Assembly (NCBI RefSeq): GCF_900108565.1
Contig: NZ_LT629971.1
Location: forward strand, 3,224,001 to 3,288,000
Direction: 5' to 3'
Length of the DNA: 64,000 bases
From: Mycolicibacterium rutilum
GTDB lineage: Bacteria > Actinomycetota > Actinomycetes > Mycobacteriales > Mycobacteriaceae
This document shows, piece by piece, positions 50,386 to 58,002 of this stretch. The position numbers and the translations under genes were made by a program. The notes under the pieces were generated by a model that saw only the letters and a program-made list of their open reading frames with translations, did no database searches and had not been told where the DNA came from. The stretch's first letter is position 1. Every line of letters begins with the position of its first letter.

Positions 50386-51069
50386 TCACTTGCGCTGAGG
50401 GTGGCGTCGCTCCTCGCCGGCCCTGGTATTGAATCCGGTGATCAACGCCGCGATGTCGGAGGCGACGACGTCGGCGAAGGGTCGGTCACCGAAACTGCCT
50501 CCGGCCCAATGCCGCACACCCTCGCTGACGTGCATGCCCGCCAGGTGTGAGAGGTGCTCGACGTCGACGTGCGCGCCGAGTTTCCCGTCTTGCTGCGCCC
50601 GGGCGAACAATTCGCCGAACATGTCGGCGTCGGTGGTGTCGTCGGGTGATTCGCCCGCGAGGATCCGGTGCTCGTGTCGGTAGCCCTCCAGGATGGTCTG
50701 GATGATCAGCTCGCGGGGGTTGCGCGCCATCGAACGTTCGAGGCTGCGCAGCGCCTCGCCGATGACGGCCTCGACGTCGTAGTCGCCGCGCAGCAGCGCG
50801 CGAACCTTCTGCTGCGCCGCCCGCGTCGACAGCAGACCGACCTCGAAGAGGATGTCCTCCTTGGCGGGAAAGTAGAAGTAGAACAGCCCGCGCGAAACCC
50901 CCGCCGCGCGACAGATGTCGGCGACGGTCGTCTTCGCATACCCGTTGGTGCGCCAGAGGGCCATTGCGGCCTGCACCAGGCTGCGCTTGGTTTCGTGGGA
51001 ACGGGAGCGCTGATAGGACGCGCGCCGCTGACCACCGTCAGCGAGAGTTCCCTGCTCGGCGCCCGACAC
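50386..51069 (-). CDS. TetR family transcriptional regulator
   Basis: About 227 aa. ETKRSLVQAAMALWRTNG and VADICRAAGVSRGLFYFYFPAKEDILFEV form the helix-turn-helix. The C-terminal domain is of unknown ligand. The start is unsure: GTG at 51069 is taken, TTG at 51090 is the alternative. It lies 12 bases upstream of the ACAD10/11-like operon on the same strand, and its own promoter region has the palindrome at 51104-51126, so it probably controls this operon. Confidence 0.85.
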   Translation of the reverse strand: MSGAEQGTLADGGQRRASYQRSRSHETKRSLVQAAMALWRTNGYAKTTVADICRAAGVSRGLFYFYFPAKEDILFEVGLLSTRAAQQKVRALLRGDYDVEAVIGEALRSLERSMARNPRELIIQTILEGYRHEHRILAGESPDDTTDADMFGELFARAQQDGKLGAHVDVEHLSHLAGMHVSEGVRHWAGGSFGDRPFADVVASDIAALITGFNTRAGEERRHPQRK

Positions 51070-51103
51070 TCCCGCACTGTAACAGCGCAACTCACCCTTG
51101 CAA

Positions 51104-51126
51104 ATAGTTGACGTTTGTCTAACTAT
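51104..51126. promoter_or_regulatory. ATAGTT-N11-AACTAT inverted repeat, probable TetR operator
   Basis: Perfect 6-bp arms ATAGTT (51104-51109) and AACTAT (51121-51126) enclosing TTGAC and GTCTAA elements. It is an AT-rich island in the promoter of the TetR gene and upstream of the plus-strand VOC gene. Confidence 0.55.
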
Positions 51127-51132
51127 CTAGGG

Positions 51133-51198
51133 ATGGCGGAGGCACTCGACGGTCGGCGCATGCTGGTGGCGGGCGGCCTTGTCATGCTCGGCGCCTGA
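51133..51198 (+). other. Tiny ORF resembling a truncated SDR start
   Basis: ATG at 51133 to TGA at 51198 encodes MAEALDGRRMLVAGGLVMLG plus Ala. LDGRRMLVAGG matches the first strand and Gly loop of SDR proteins, but the frame ends at once. It may be a remnant of an SDR gene deleted before the VOC gene, or a chance leader peptide. Expression is not supported by other evidence; no clear ribosome site beyond CTAGGG precedes it. Confidence 0.3.
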
Positions 51199-51229
51199 CG
51201 AAGCGCCCGGACCGGAGGAGAGACCGGAC

Positions 51230-51676
51230 ATGCCCAACCTGCATCACGTCGTGATGAGAAGCCACTCTGCGCAGACGTTCACCGCCTTCCTGACCGAGGT
51301 GATGGGGATGCCGGTGCAGTTCCGGATGCACGTGCCCGGCGAGGTGCTCCAGAAAACTCTGGGCTGGCCCCCGTCCGACGGGGCCGAGGTGACGATGCTC
51401 GGCACCGGCGACGCCGGGTTGGTCGAGGTGCTCGACGTGCCCGAGCACCTTCGTGACGTGGTGCCCGAGGGGCTGGCCGCGCTGTCGTTCATGGCCGACG
51501 ACTTCGCGGCCGTCCGCGCCAGAGCGGGCACGTTCGCCGATGACGTGACGATGCTGGACACCGGGGTGCCGGGTGTGGACTTGTTCTTCTGCACGATGGG
51601 CGGGGTGCCCATCGAGTTCATGGGAGCCTATGTCCCGGAATCGAACTCCGGTATCAGCGACGCGACGAACTCCTGA
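51230..51676 (+). CDS. VOC (glyoxalase/bleomycin-resistance) family protein
   Basis: A 148-aa VOC-fold protein: LHHVVMRSHSAQTFTAFLTEVMGMPV is the first beta-alpha-beta unit with the metal-position His, and DLFFCTMGGVPIEFMGAY the last with Glu. These are metal enzymes (isomerases, dioxygenases) or binding proteins. I chose the ATG at 51230 with GGAGGAG at 51214-51220. It overlaps the convergent LLM gene by 49 bases at the 3' ends, which is unusual. Confidence 0.82.
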   Translation: MPNLHHVVMRSHSAQTFTAFLTEVMGMPVQFRMHVPGEVLQKTLGWPPSDGAEVTMLGTGDAGLVEVLDVPEHLRDVVPEGLAALSFMADDFAAVRARAGTFADDVTMLDTGVPGVDLFFCTMGGVPIEFMGAYVPESNSGISDATNS

Positions 51677-52596
51677 GTGCGTCGCCGCGACGCCTGACGC
51701 TGCACTGCATCTTTTCCGAGTGGCACCACGCGCACGGCCAGATCGGTGACGCCGGCGTCGCGGTAGCGGCGCAGTCGGGCCCGCACCGCCGACTCATCAC
51801 CGGCGGCCATGGTGTCACCGACATCGGCGGCGTCGCCGTGCTCCAGCAAGCGCACGTAGTTGGGGGAGAAGTCGGCGTGGCCGAGGACCTCGCTGGCGTA
51901 GGCGCGCGCGTCGTCGATGTCGTCGGTGCCGCAGAGGGCGACCGGAACCCCGGCGACGATGCGTACCCCGTCGCGCCCCGCCTTCTCGGCCGCCGCGGTG
52001 ATACCGGGCGCGATGTAGTCGCCGATCGCGCGTTCATCGGCCATCCACAGGATGGTTCCGCCTGCGCGTTCGCCGGCGATCCGCAGCATCCTCGGGCCGA
52101 GCGCGGCGATCAGCACCGGCATTTCGCCGGCGTCGGTGACGTCGATGGGAGCTTTCACGCGGAAGCTGGCGTTGTCGACGTCCACCGCACCGGGGTCGCC
52201 GAACGCCGCGTCGAGCACCTCCAGGTAGTCGCGCACCAGCGAGGCGGGGCGGTCGTAGTCCAGGCCGAGTTGGTCGGCGATGATCCAGTGGTGTGACGGG
52301 CCCAGCCCCAGCGTGAAGCGCCCGCCGCAGGCGGCCTGCGTGGTCAGCGCCTGCTGGGCCATGATGAGCGGGTGGCGGGTCTGGACAGGCACCACCGCCG
52401 TGCCGAGCTCGATGCGTCCGGTGGCGTTGCCCAGCAGTGCGACAGCGGTCATCGCGTCCAGGTAGCCCGGTACCTGCGGCATCCAGAACGATGCGAAACC
52501 CTGGTCCTCGGCGGCCTTTCCGTCGGCGACCACACCGCGCAACCGGTCCGCGCGGTCGCGCTCCTTGTCGGAGCCCACCATCAAACCGATGCGCAT
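51628..52596 (-). CDS. LLM-class (F420-dependent type) oxidoreductase
   Basis: A 322-aa luciferase-like protein. MRIGLMVGSD is the first barrel strand, GTAVVPVQTRHPLIMAQQALT is the conserved substrate-side segment, GRFTLGLGPSHHWI the phosphate-binding strand. The pattern is that of mycobacterial F420-dependent LLM proteins. The C-terminal 16 codons overlap the VOC gene. It is followed upstream (53353) by an unknown protein and an epimerase in one minus-strand unit. Confidence 0.87.
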   Translation of the reverse strand: MRIGLMVGSDKERDRADRLRGVVADGKAAEDQGFASFWMPQVPGYLDAMTAVALLGNATGRIELGTAVVPVQTRHPLIMAQQALTTQAACGGRFTLGLGPSHHWIIADQLGLDYDRPASLVRDYLEVLDAAFGDPGAVDVDNASFRVKAPIDVTDAGEMPVLIAALGPRMLRIAGERAGGTILWMADERAIGDYIAPGITAAAEKAGRDGVRIVAGVPVALCGTDDIDDARAYASEVLGHADFSPNYVRLLEHGDAADVGDTMAAGDESAVRARLRRYRDAGVTDLAVRVVPLGKDAVQRQASRRRTQEFVASLIPEFDSGT

Positions 52597-52609
52597 TCAG
52601 CTCCTCCGC

Positions 52610-53353
52610 TCACGGCACATGCCGGTCCCATTGGTGGGGGACGACCGGGTAGAACGGTGCGGCCAGCAGCGGCTCGACACCGTGCTCCTGCCACCGGTCG
52701 CGCAGGTGCGGTACGAGGCGTTCGGCGACGGTGACCGGGTCGTCGTCGAGGAAGCAGTAGGTCAGGGCCTGGCCGGCTGGGGCACTGGCGAGCCGCGGTT
52801 CGACGGGCAGGGAGGTGGCCGTCCACACCGCGGCGACGCCGTCGACTGCGGCCAGACCGTCGGCGGGCACGGCCCGGTTCTCCAGCAGGAGGTAGATGCC
52901 TTGACTGGGCCACCACGGCACCACATCGGCGCCGACCTTGACGCGTGCGGCCGCGGTCTTGTCGTTCACCGCGTAGACGCCACGCTCGACGGGTGGCAGG
53001 AGCGGCAGTTTGCGTCCGGCGTCACCGAGCGCCTTCGACAGTGCGAGAAAGGGTTCCATCCCGCCGACATCGGTGAAGAAGTACGTCATGACATGGTCGA
53101 TCGCGTCGTAACGACCGCTTCCGGCGGCGCGCGCGGACCGGCATTCCGGGGTCGACACGATCCGCATGGAGGCGCGTACGGCCGACAGCCGGTGTTGTTC
53201 GGGACGGTGGTCGAGGGTGTGCCAGCGCAGGTACTCGGCGTCGCTGCCGTCGGGATGGCGGGTGGCCATCGAGACGAACAGCGTCGTGATGTCGCCGCGA
53301 CCCTCGGCCAGCACCGGCGCGACCTCATCCGACGGGGTGCCCGGTAACAGCAT
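52610..53353 (-). CDS. Hypothetical protein, possible dimeric alpha-beta-barrel fold
   Basis: 247 aa. The N-terminal half (ITTLFVSMATRHPDGSDAEYLRWHTLDHRPEQH) and the second half (QALTYCFLDDDPVTVAERL) look like tandem ferredoxin-like units of the EthD/Dabb kind, but I cannot assign a family. A shared His/Trp motif (RWHTLDHRPEQHRL) could be an active site. The ATG at 53353 has GAGGAGG before it. It lies 13 bases before the LLM gene and 11 after the epimerase, so all three probably work together. Confidence 0.7.
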   Translation of the reverse strand: MLLPGTPSDEVAPVLAEGRGDITTLFVSMATRHPDGSDAEYLRWHTLDHRPEQHRLSAVRASMRIVSTPECRSARAAGSGRYDAIDHVMTYFFTDVGGMEPFLALSKALGDAGRKLPLLPPVERGVYAVNDKTAAARVKVGADVVPWWPSQGIYLLLENRAVPADGLAAVDGVAAVWTATSLPVEPRLASAPAGQALTYCFLDDDPVTVAERLVPHLRDRWQEHGVEPLLAAPFYPVVPHQWDRHVP

Positions 53354-53364
53354 CGACGCCTCCT

Positions 53365-54279
53365 CTATCTCGAATCCGGTTCGGCCAGCTCGAGTTCCGG
53401 GTGACGCGCCTGCACCATCCGCCGAAACCCGTCCCGCCAGCCGACTTTGGTGCGGCCCAGTACCTCGTGCATGTGGGTGACGTCTGGCCACAGCGGTGTG
53501 TGCGCCTCGGGGGTGTACTCGAATACCGGTTCCATACCGACGAGTTCGCCCAGGTAGCCGCAGTAGTCCTCGGCGCTGACGGTCTCGCTGCCGGCCCAGT
53601 TCACCACCACTGGCGGGGTGGCGGCGACCTCCAGGGCCCGGATGCCCAACTCGACGTAGTCGTCCTCGTAGATCGGGTTGTAGTTGTTGGGCCGATCCGG
53701 ATGCAGCCGGATCGGCCTGCCGGCCAGGATGGACTCGAGGCGGTCGGCCGGGGCCCCGCCCTCGGGCCCGTACGTCGAGCAGATCCGGATGATCGTCAGC
53801 GGAATCCGGTACTGCCGGGCGACCCACGTGCACACGGCCTCGGCGGCCACCTTGGAGAAGCTGTAGTTCGCCCGCAGCGGTACGCCCGGCGGATCGGATT
53901 CGGTCAGGGGCCGCTGACCCTGGTAACCGTAGATGGACCCCGTCGAGCAGAAGACGAAACCCTTTGCCGCACGGCAGTGGTGGAGCAGATCACCCGAGCG
54001 CTGCGCGTTGGTCTCGAGGCAGTCGGTCCACTGACCCGCTCCGGGATCGACTGCGGCGTGGAAGACGTAGGTGAAGTCGTCGGGCAGCGCCGAGAAGTCG
54101 CCGTCGCTCATGTCGAGCGGGACCGGGATGACACCTGCCGCGGTCAACCGGTCCCGGTCGGCCTGTTCGCGCAGTCGCGCGGCGCCCCATACCTCGTTGC
54201 GCCGAGCCAGCGCGCGGGCGATCGGAAAGGCGATCTTGCCGGTCGCACCGGTGACGAGGATTTTCTCTGCGTCGAGCAT
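53365..54279 (-). CDS. NAD-dependent epimerase/dehydratase family protein
   Basis: A 304-aa extended SDR: ILVTGATGKIAFPIARAL (Rossmann loop), CSTGSIYG (Ser/Thr), YSFSK (Tyr/Lys) and YEDDYVELGIRALEV. It opens the minus-strand trio epimerase-unknown-LLM. The promoter is shared with the divergent acyl-CoA dehydrogenase at 54336. Substrate unknown. Confidence 0.87.
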   Translation of the reverse strand: MLDAEKILVTGATGKIAFPIARALARRNEVWGAARLREQADRDRLTAAGVIPVPLDMSDGDFSALPDDFTYVFHAAVDPGAGQWTDCLETNAQRSGDLLHHCRAAKGFVFCSTGSIYGYQGQRPLTESDPPGVPLRANYSFSKVAAEAVCTWVARQYRIPLTIIRICSTYGPEGGAPADRLESILAGRPIRLHPDRPNNYNPIYEDDYVELGIRALEVAATPPVVVNWAGSETVSAEDYCGYLGELVGMEPVFEYTPEAHTPLWPDVTHMHEVLGRTKVGWRDGFRRMVQARHPELELAEPDSR

Positions 54280-54283
54280 CCAC

Positions 54284-54326
54284 TACTTCATATCGCACCG
54301 CGCCGCAAATGTTAAGTACTTGATAT
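54284..54326. promoter_or_regulatory. Direct repeats TACTT-n-ATAT and a KstR2-like box in divergent promoter
   Basis: TACTTCATAT (54284-54293) and TACTTGATAT (54317-54326) are 33 bases apart, three helical turns. On the minus strand 54324-54311 reads ATCAAGTACTTAAC, matching 8 of 10 fixed positions of the published KstR2 box AnCAAGnnCTTGnT. Only 56 bases separate the two divergent starts, so a regulator here could affect both genes. Confidence 0.4.
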
Positions 54327-54335
54327 GTTGGCTTC

Positions 54336-55514
54336 GTGCAGCTCACGTTCGACGACGACGTCGAGGCCTTCCGGGCGGAGTTCGTCCGATTCCTCGACGA
54401 GAACCTGCCCGCCGAAGCCGAAGCGGCGGCCGAGCGGTCGCGGTCGACCGCGCACGTGCCGGAGTGGGCGCGGCGTTGGCAGCGTCTGCAGTTCGACCAC
54501 GGCTGGCTGCTGCCCGGCAATCCGCCGGAGTTCGGTGGCCGCAACGCCGGCATCCTCGAACAGTTCGTCCACCGGGAGGAGCTGGCGCGACGCCGGATCT
54601 ACCACACGTTCAACCCGCAGGGCGTCGGCATCATCGCGGCCTCGCTGCTGTCGTTCGGCACCGACGAGCAGAAGCAGCGCTGGGCGGTGCCCATCCTGCG
54701 GGCCGACATCACCGCGTCGCTGGGGATGAGCGAGCCCGGCGCCGGCTCGGATCTGGCGGGGCTGAGCACCCGCGCGGTGCGCGAGGGCGACGAGTTCGTC
54801 ATCAACGGGCAGAAGGTGTGGACCTCGGGCGCCCATGACGCCGACGTCATCCTCACCTTCGTCCGGACCGACCCGGATGCGCCGAAGCACAAGGGAATCA
54901 GCGTGCTGCTGGTCCCCGCCGACAGTCCGGGACTGGTCCGGCGGCCGTTCCCGTCGGTGTACGACCGGGACCACGTGGACTTCAACGAGGTGTTCTTCAC
55001 CGATGTCCGGGTGCCCGCCGAGAACCTGGTCGGTCCGCTCAACGGCGGATGGCGGGTGGCCAACGGATCGCTCGGGCACGAACGCACGATGATGTGGATG
55101 GCGTTCGCCAATCGGCTCGAGCAGCTGCTGGAGGACTTCCGTCCGGTGGGTGCGGTGGACCGCGACCGCTACGCGACCGTGGCGATGGACTTCGAGGCGC
55201 TGCGGCTTCTCGGATCGGTGGCCCTCGGCCAGGCGGCGCGCGGCGAGCGCGACATCCCCGGCATCTCGGTGCTGAAGCTGTTCGGATCGGAGGCCGAGCA
55301 GCGGGCACTGGGATATGCGCTCGACGCCGCAGGCGTCAACGGCCTGCGCAGTCCCGCGCTGACCGCCCCGGAGAACCCGTACAGCGCGGAGCTTTTCACC
55401 GCCGACTGGTTCACCCGTTACATCAGCAGCTACGCGGGCACCATCTCCGGCGGCGCTTCGGAGATCCAGCGCAACATCATCGCGCAGCGGGTGCTCGGCC
55501 TGCCCGCCCGCTAG
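54336..55514 (+). CDS. Acyl-CoA dehydrogenase (FadE family)
   Basis: 392 aa, a close paralogue of the gene at 25453: same GTG start, QLTFDDDVEAFRAEF, GMSEPGAGSDLAGL, NGQKVWTSGAHDADV and GGASEIQRNIIAQRVLGLP. The two presumably act on similar acyl-CoAs under different control. It runs alone on the plus strand and overlaps the convergent VWA gene by 38 bases. Confidence 0.9.
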   Translation: MQLTFDDDVEAFRAEFVRFLDENLPAEAEAAAERSRSTAHVPEWARRWQRLQFDHGWLLPGNPPEFGGRNAGILEQFVHREELARRRIYHTFNPQGVGIIAASLLSFGTDEQKQRWAVPILRADITASLGMSEPGAGSDLAGLSTRAVREGDEFVINGQKVWTSGAHDADVILTFVRTDPDAPKHKGISVLLVPADSPGLVRRPFPSVYDRDHVDFNEVFFTDVRVPAENLVGPLNGGWRVANGSLGHERTMMWMAFANRLEQLLEDFRPVGAVDRDRYATVAMDFEALRLLGSVALGQAARGERDIPGISVLKLFGSEAEQRALGYALDAAGVNGLRSPALTAPENPYSAELFTADWFTRYISSYAGTISGGASEIQRNIIAQRVLGLPAR

Positions 55515-57183
55515 ACATCCCTGCGCGCGGGGCCGAGAGCTCGCGCAGTGCGGACCCGAACAGCTCATCCATCCGCGGGCTCAACTCGGCAAGTGTCGCG
55601 GCGTTGGCGTGACTGGTCGCGCCGAAGACGCGTTCAAGAGCGTCTTCACCGGTGGTTGCGCCGAGCGAAAGGCACAGGCACGCAACGCCGTCGGCGCGTA
55701 GCTCTTCGAGCGCCTTGTGCGCGTCTGCTTCGGCGTAGCGGCCCTCGTAGCCGTCGTCGTACGGATGTCCGTCGGAGAGCACCAGCAGCAACCGGTTCGG
55801 CGTGCCGGCCTCGGCCTTGAGAATCTCGCCGGCACCGCGAATGGCCGCGCCGAGCCGGGTGTATCCCGACGGCTGCAACTGGTTGAGCCGAGCGCGGCCG
55901 ACCGCGGTGAAGCGCTGTCCGAAGGTTTTGATGGCGGGCAGGTGCACGGCGTGCCGGCCCTGGGAGCGAAAGGCGTACACCGCAACCCGGTCACCGAGAT
56001 CCTCGAGGGTGGCGGCCAGCGTGGCCGCCGACCGTCGCTGCAGGTCGTGCACGCTGCGACCCTCGGGGTCGGAATCGGTGGCCGACCCCGACGCGTCGAG
56101 CAGGATCAGCACGCCGAGGTTTCTGGCGATCTTGCGGTGCTCGGTGTAGATGTGCTCCGGCGGCGAGAAGCCCGAGCGCAGGTCGACGGACAGGTCGACG
56201 AGCGCTTCGATGTCCAGTTCGTCGCCGTCGGGGCAGCGCCGCAACGCTTTTGGTCCCAGGCCTACCCGTGCCAGTCGGCGGCGCAGGACCTCGTCGGGTG
56301 CGACGGTGGCGGCGGTGACATCGGCGGCCACGGTCAGCGGATAGTCGATGACGCGGCACCAGTCCGGCCGGTAGCGTCGCCCGAAGACGTCCCACTCCGG
56401 GTGCAGCGCGCCGCCCACCCCGACGGCGGCGCCCGGTCGCTCGTCGTCGCTGAAGTGGATCCGGGTCGGCAGCGGTCGGGCGTTGGCCCCGGCCGCGCGG
56501 ACCCGCCGCACCGCCTCGGCGGGCAGTTCGCCGCCGGCGGCACTGTCACCGGATGATCGGGACGTGCCGAGCAGCTTGCGCAGAAAATCCGACACCGCCT
56601 TCGAATTGAACAGCGGGTTGTCGAACATCTTGAGGATCTTGCTCTCCTCCGACGGACCCTCGTCCTGATCGTCGTCTTCGGGTTCGGCCGACAGGGTCAG
56701 GTCGCGATCCGACGCCCGGGAGGTACCCGGTTCGGGGCCGGAGGCCGACAGCGCGCCCGGCCGAATGGCACCGAACCAGGGCGGGGGATCGTCGATTCGT
56801 GTTCTGGTGCGCGCAATGTCGAGCGACTCGGCGGCGGACGCCGACGCCGGTGCGCCGCCGGTGCACAGCGTGGCGGCCAGCGGCACCCGCAGCGCCGTTT
56901 GCGCGAGTGCCCGGTACCCCTCGATCGCGAGGTAGCGGCGGGCCAGCGCGGGTCGTGCCCGCAGCGGACGGACGAAGTGCGTGTGCAGGCTGCCCGCCCC
57001 GATCAGCGCGCTCTGCAGGAGTATTTCGTGTCGGAGGTCTTCGGGTGACGCTCCCGCGGTGGTGAAGATGATTCGACCGTTGGTGTGCGGGGGCTGTCCC
57101 GGCGGCGCGGACGCGACGTCGACCGGGCGGCCGGCGACGAAGGTCGCCAGGAGCCGAAATCGTTGCAGGTTGTCGGGGCTCAC
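55477..57183 (-). CDS. VWA-domain protein, NorD/CobT-like partner of MoxR ATPase
   Basis: 568 aa. The C-terminal von Willebrand A domain has the metal-ion site DASGS at 363-367, with a later TRLGAAI and LVLSDGHPYD. The N-terminal half is helical and is followed by an acidic linker (AEPEDDDQDEGPSEE, about residue 165-180). This layout is that of NorD-type proteins, which work with a MoxR/NorQ ATPase to insert or activate metal centres. GTG start 57183 overlaps the ATPase stop (GTGA). No nor or cbb genes are in the window, so the client is unknown. Confidence 0.87.
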   Translation of the reverse strand: MSPDNLQRFRLLATFVAGRPVDVASAPPGQPPHTNGRIIFTTAGASPEDLRHEILLQSALIGAGSLHTHFVRPLRARPALARRYLAIEGYRALAQTALRVPLAATLCTGGAPASASAAESLDIARTRTRIDDPPPWFGAIRPGALSASGPEPGTSRASDRDLTLSAEPEDDDQDEGPSEESKILKMFDNPLFNSKAVSDFLRKLLGTSRSSGDSAAGGELPAEAVRRVRAAGANARPLPTRIHFSDDERPGAAVGVGGALHPEWDVFGRRYRPDWCRVIDYPLTVAADVTAATVAPDEVLRRRLARVGLGPKALRRCPDGDELDIEALVDLSVDLRSGFSPPEHIYTEHRKIARNLGVLILLDASGSATDSDPEGRSVHDLQRRSAATLAATLEDLGDRVAVYAFRSQGRHAVHLPAIKTFGQRFTAVGRARLNQLQPSGYTRLGAAIRGAGEILKAEAGTPNRLLLVLSDGHPYDDGYEGRYAEADAHKALEELRADGVACLCLSLGATTGEDALERVFGATSHANAATLAELSPRMDELFGSALRELSAPRAGMSSGRAGRAPAAR

Positions 57184-58001
57184 GGCCGGGGCAGCAGCGC
57201 GTCGACGAGCTCGCCGAGCGCCCGCACCACATCGCGGTCGTCGGACAGCGTTTCGACGATTCCTGCCTGCACGGCCCGGCGCACTCCGAGCCCCTCGGCG
57301 ATCAGGCCGCCGGTCAGGATCAGCATCCGGGTGGACGAGGCCTCACCCAGCGGTGCGCCGTCGATGTTGCGGATCGCGTTGCCGACCGTCACCAGCAGAC
57401 GTGCCGTCTCGGCGTCGATTCCCGCTTCGTGCGCGACGATCTCGGTCTCCACCTCGGGCGGCGGGAAGTCCAGTTCGATGGCGATGAACCGTTGCCGCGT
57501 CGACTCTTTGATGTTCTTGAGTACGCTCTGGTAGCCCGGGTTGTAGGAGATCACGAGCTGGAATCCCGGCGCCGCGGACAGCGTCGTGCCGAGCCGGTCG
57601 ACCGGCAGTTCGCGGCGGTGGTCGGCGAGCGGGTGGATCACGACGGTGGTGTCCTGGCGCGCCTCGACGATCTCGTCCAGGTAGCAGATCGCGCCCGTGC
57701 GCACGGCCCGGGTCAACGGCCCGTCCACCCACACCGTGTCGCCGCCCTTGAGCAGGAACCGGCCGACCAGGTCGGCCGAGGTCATGTCCTCGTGACCGGC
57801 GACCGTGATCAGGTCGCGGCCGAGTTCGTGCGCCATCGCCTCGACGAAGCGCGTCTTCCCGCAGCCGGTCGGGCCCTTCAGCAGCACCGGCAGACCGCGC
57901 CGGGCCGCGGCGCGGAACACCTCGACCTCGTCGCCGACCGCGACGTAGAACGGTGCAGCGGAATGATTTTCGAGCACGGTCGCGTGGTTGTGGGCCGTCA
58001 A
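57180..58001 (-). CDS. MoxR-family AAA+ ATPase (NorQ/CbbQ-like)
   Basis: 273 aa, the usual NorQ/CbbQ length. Walker A GPTGCGKT is at 43-50, Walker B CYLDE near 107-110, and the C-terminal domain contains STRMLILTGGLIAEG. Such ATPases form hexamers that remodel a metalloenzyme together with a VWA protein. The start is taken as TTG 58001, directly after the stop of the AveC-like gene; GTG 57977 is the alternative. The three genes AveC-like, MoxR and VWA follow without gaps. Confidence 0.9.
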   Translation of the reverse strand: MTAHNHATVLENHSAAPFYVAVGDEVEVFRAAARRGLPVLLKGPTGCGKTRFVEAMAHELGRDLITVAGHEDMTSADLVGRFLLKGGDTVWVDGPLTRAVRTGAICYLDEIVEARQDTTVVIHPLADHRRELPVDRLGTTLSAAPGFQLVISYNPGYQSVLKNIKESTRQRFIAIELDFPPPEVETEIVAHEAGIDAETARLLVTVGNAIRNIDGAPLGEASSTRMLILTGGLIAEGLGVRRAVQAGIVETLSDDRDVVRALGELVDALLPRP

Positions 58002-58002
58002 C

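Noticed and set aside
55477..58001. Annotating the MoxR/VWA pair as norQ/norD of nitric-oxide reduction
   Set aside because: No norB/norC or related genes in the window; the neighbour is an AveC-like protein. Kept as family-level names only.
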